A stretch of DNA of 64,000 bases, from the NCBI RefSeq assembly GCF_021018745.1, contig NZ_CP063845.1:2294001-2358000 (forward strand), read 5' to 3'. The notes below the pieces were generated by a model, which ran no database searches, was not told the DNA's origin, and saw nothing but the letters and a program-made list of their open reading frames with translations. Below, piece after piece: positions 62,065 through 64,000 of the stretch. The first letter of the stretch is position 1; each line of letters begins with the position of its first letter. The position numbers and the translations under genes are program-made. Origin of the DNA: Gloeobacter morelensis MG652769. Its GTDB lineage: Bacteria > Cyanobacteriota > Cyanobacteriia > Gloeobacterales > Gloeobacteraceae.

Positions 62065-62417
62065 CCCAGCACCTCCGGGGCGGCCAAAAGCTTTTTTGCG
62101 CGCGCGTCGGCCACCAGTGCCACGAGGCGCTCGGCCTCGGCCACCGCCACCCGCCTGCCCAGTTCGCTCAAGCGGTAGTACCGCCGCCGCTCGTCATCGA
62201 GCGCCGGGTCCGGACGCCACTGCGACTGTTCGACCAAACCCTCGGCCAGTAAGCGCTTGATCGTGCTGTAAAGCGTGCCGAGTCCCAAGTGCGCTCTACC
62301 CTCCGAGCGTTGCTCGACTTCGCGCACAATCCCGTAGCCGTGGCGCTCGCCGTCGGCCAGAGCCAGCAAAATCTGAAACACCGCCGGAGTCAGGGGCAAA
62401 AAGCGCTCGGGGTCCAT
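62061..62417 (-). CDS. PadR-family transcriptional regulator
   Basis: A 118-residue repressor from ATG 62417 (62441 also in frame). The winged-helix domain reads FLPLTPAVFQILLALADGERHGYGIVREVE, with HLGLGTLYSTIKRLLAEGLVEQS and RRRYYRLSELGRRVAVAEAERL, typical of PadR. Such regulators often sit upstream of ADOP-type permeases, as here (4-base overlap). It probably represses its own operon through the dyad at 62431-62466. No inducer is known. Confidence 0.92.
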   Translation of the reverse strand: MDPERFLPLTPAVFQILLALADGERHGYGIVREVEQRSEGRAHLGLGTLYSTIKRLLAEGLVEQSQWRPDPALDDERRRYYRLSELGRRVAVAEAERLVALVADARAKKLLAAPEVLG

Positions 62418-62430
62418 AGATCCAGGCTCG

Positions 62431-62466
62431 ATGTAATGCAAGTGGATATAATCACTGCGGATACAT
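62431..62466 (-). promoter_or_regulatory. PadR operator-like dyad
   Basis: ATGTA (62431-62435) mirrors TACAT (62462-62466), and AGTG (62441-62444) mirrors CACT (62453-62456), with the same centre at about 62448.5. ATGT/ACAT half-sites are typical of PadR operators. It ends 14 bases upstream of the regulator start, so autoregulation is likely. Confidence 0.65.
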
Positions 62467-62496
62467 TAGAGCGCGTCGGATCGGTTGTCAAGGGCA

Positions 62497-62625
62497 TCAA
62501 GGAGCCGTTCCAAGACTCAGCGGCAATTCGAGCCCGCGCACCAGCAAGGTGACGGCCGTCGCGTACTGGCGGTCGGTATCGGCGGTGCGCACCGCAGGCA
62601 CGACCACATCCAGAAAATAGGGCAC
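62497..62625 (-). CDS. possible small ORF after the TolC gene
   Basis: A 42-residue frame from GTG 62625, one base after the TolC-type stop, reads VVVPAVRTADTDRQYATAVTL and ends LELPLSLGTAP. It looks like the C-terminus of a protein more than a complete one. It may be a true short gene or a remnant. No family recognised. Confidence 0.25.
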   Translation of the reverse strand: MPYFLDVVVPAVRTADTDRQYATAVTLLVRGLELPLSLGTAP

Positions 62626-62626
62626 C

Positions 62627-64000
62627 CTACAGCACGCCGACGGCCCGCTTGATCGAGGCGACGGCGCGGTTGAAGTCGATGATCGCGGTAAGGCGGTTGA
62701 CCCGCGCCTGGGTCAGATCCCGGTCGGCGGTGAGCACGTCGGTCTGGGTACCCACCCCGGCTTGAAAGCGCAACCGGGCCAGGCGCAGCGACTCCTCGGC
62801 GCTGGTGACGGAGGTGCTGGTGGTATCGATGCGCAGCATCGCCGTCAGCATGTCGGTGTAGGCGCCCTCGACGCCGTAGCGCACGGTGTTGAGCGTGTCG
62901 ATGTAGTTGAGCCGGGCGGATTTGGCGTCGGCTGCCGCCTGGGAAGCCCGGGCGGCGGCGGCACCGCCGTCGAAGGCGTTCCACTGGATCTGCACGCCGG
63001 CGCTGTAGCCGGTGAAGGCCCCGGTGACCCGGTCGATGGTGTTGTCGTAGACCTGGCCGGTCAGAAATACGCTCACCTGGGGGGCGACCGAGGCGTAGTA
63101 CGCCTCCTCCTGGGCCTTGGCCACCTGCTCCAAAGCGAGATAGCGGGGCAGTTCCGCCCGGTTGCGATAGGCTTCGAAGATCGTCTGTTCGAGGGAGAGT
63201 TTCCAGCTTTCCCCTTGCTCGATCGCCTCGGCGGCGGTCACATCGGTGGGCCGGGCGAAGTTGAGTTGGCGGGCCAGGTTGCGCTGGGCGACGATGCGCC
63301 GGTTCTGGTACTGCAACAGCTCGACGCGGGCGTTGGCCAACTGCACCTCCGCCTGCAGCGAGGCGAAGCGGGTGCCGGTGCCGGCGCGCTCCTGGGCGCG
63401 AGCGTCTTGGTAACTCGCTTCGGCGCTTTTGACCGACGCTTCACCGATGGCGACGTTGCCGTCGGCGTTTTGCAAGTCATAGTAGGCGGTGATCACCGAA
63501 TCGATCAGATCCTGGCGGGTGCGCGCGTAGTCGAGGCGGGCGGCGCTCAGGTTCTGGGCGGCGGTGCGGATGTTGCTGCCGACCAAGCCACTGGAGAAGA
63601 TGGTCCAGTTGATTTCAATCTGACCGTTGAGGGGGGCGCTCTCGACGACGGCCAGGGCGGAGCTGAGGGAGGAGGTGGCGAGCAGCGCGGCGCTGATTTT
63701 GCTGGTGGCCGACTGGACGTAGCTGTAGCTAAGGCTGGTTTGGACGGTCGGGTAGAGCCCGGCGCTCTGCTCGCGCACCGAACCTTCCGCTTTTTCGACC
63801 GCCACAAGCGCAAGCTGCAACTGGGGGCTGCGCGCCAGGGCGATGTCGACGGCATCCTGCAGCTTCAGCGGTTGGATGGTCTCGACTTTGAGTTCCACTG
63901 CCCGGGTCGGCAGTGACGGCAGAGTCGGGGTCAAAGGTTCGACACCGAGCGCGTTTGCCTGGGTATTCGGCGTGTCGGCTGCTTGGGCCCCAAAAAAGGG
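62627..64000 (-). CDS. TolC-family outer membrane efflux protein, N-terminus outside window
   Basis: The frame is open to the right edge; 457 residues are visible, beginning in the post-signal region (AQAADTPNTQANALG). Two repeats of the outer-membrane efflux family are seen: LKLQDAVDIALARSPQLQLAL in the first and GESWKLSLEQTIFEAYRNRAE in the second. Long amphipathic, Ala/Gln-rich helical stretches form the trimeric tunnel (ASVKSAEASYQDARAQERAGTG, LRLARLRFQAGVGTQTDVLTA). It ends RAVGVL. It could serve RND or ABC exporters such as the RND pump in this window, but there is no direct linkage. Confidence 0.93.
   Translation of the reverse strand, partial: PFFGAQAADTPNTQANALGVEPLTPTLPSLPTRAVELKVETIQPLKLQDAVDIALARSPQLQLALVAVEKAEGSVREQSAGLYPTVQTSLSYSYVQSATSKISAALLATSSLSSALAVVESAPLNGQIEINWTIFSSGLVGSNIRTAAQNLSAARLDYARTRQDLIDSVITAYYDLQNADGNVAIGEASVKSAEASYQDARAQERAGTGTRFASLQAEVQLANARVELLQYQNRRIVAQRNLARQLNFARPTDVTAAEAIEQGESWKLSLEQTIFEAYRNRAELPRYLALEQVAKAQEEAYYASVAPQVSVFLTGQVYDNTIDRVTGAFTGYSAGVQIQWNAFDGGAAAARASQAAADAKSARLNYIDTLNTVRYGVEGAYTDMLTAMLRIDTTSTSVTSAEESLRLARLRFQAGVGTQTDVLTADRDLTQARVNRLTAIIDFNRAVASIKRAVGVL

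Noticed and set aside
1-64000. tRNA, rRNA or CRISPR features
   Set aside because: No tRNA-like T-arm context, rRNA segment or regularly spaced direct repeats with spacers were found on reading the window; absence without a search tool is not proof.

Overview
The window looks like chromosomal DNA of an early-branching cyanobacterium, most likely Gloeobacter. This is inferred from gene content: a homogentisate phytyltransferase, a Ycf37-like TPR protein, a DUF1997 protein, a cyanobacterial-style WD40 STAND protein, high GC for a cyanobacterium, and several GCGATCGC (HIP1-type) octamers. No rRNA, tRNA or CRISPR array was recognised.

Layout. 1-5.2 kb: an AT-richer block with a partial WD40 protein, a small peptide gene and a radical SAM/SPASM peptide maturase (a RiPP-like arrangement), followed by a tightly packed DUF427 / FG-GAP-ASPIC / ABC-ATPase run. 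5.2-16.7 kb: mostly housekeeping genes (histidine phosphatase, dxr, type IV pilin with a TPR partner, an intein-split dnaB, isoaspartyl peptidase, an oligopeptide-binding lipoprotein, an rRNA/tRNA methyltransferase). 16.8-27.2 kb: a Na+/H+ antiporter, an RND efflux pump with its adaptor, and divergently a 1265-residue NTPase with 14 WD40 repeats. 27.2-37.2 kb: a VapBC-type toxin-antitoxin module beside serA (with a relic copy of part of serA), then a cupin, thiO, prmA, DUF1997, coaE, frr, a methyltransferase, a Ycf37-like operon and hpt.

37.3-43.4 kb: a TonB-dependent receptor gene broken by two frameshifts, in an operon with a response regulator and histidine kinase; a PIN/Phd toxin-antitoxin pair; and a decayed IS1-family element. 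43.6-57.2 kb: two tandem paralogous propeller-phosphoesterases of about 1000 residues, an S9 peptidase, a NarL-like regulator with a degenerate receiver, cydAB and phoD. 57.2-64 kb: a GNAT toxin gene cut by an intact IS4-family element with a 9-bp target duplication, its DUF1778 antitoxin, an ADOP-type ABC permease with its PadR repressor, and a TolC-type outer-membrane protein running off the right edge.

The strongest unusual signals are the exact, computationally reversible IS4 insertion in the TacT-like toxin, the radical SAM/peptide locus, the P-loop intein of DnaB with its decayed endonuclease, the 11-bp tandem duplication that frameshifts the TonB receptor, and a 58-bp relic of serA beside a toxin-antitoxin module. 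Domain identifications were made by eye, without database searches.
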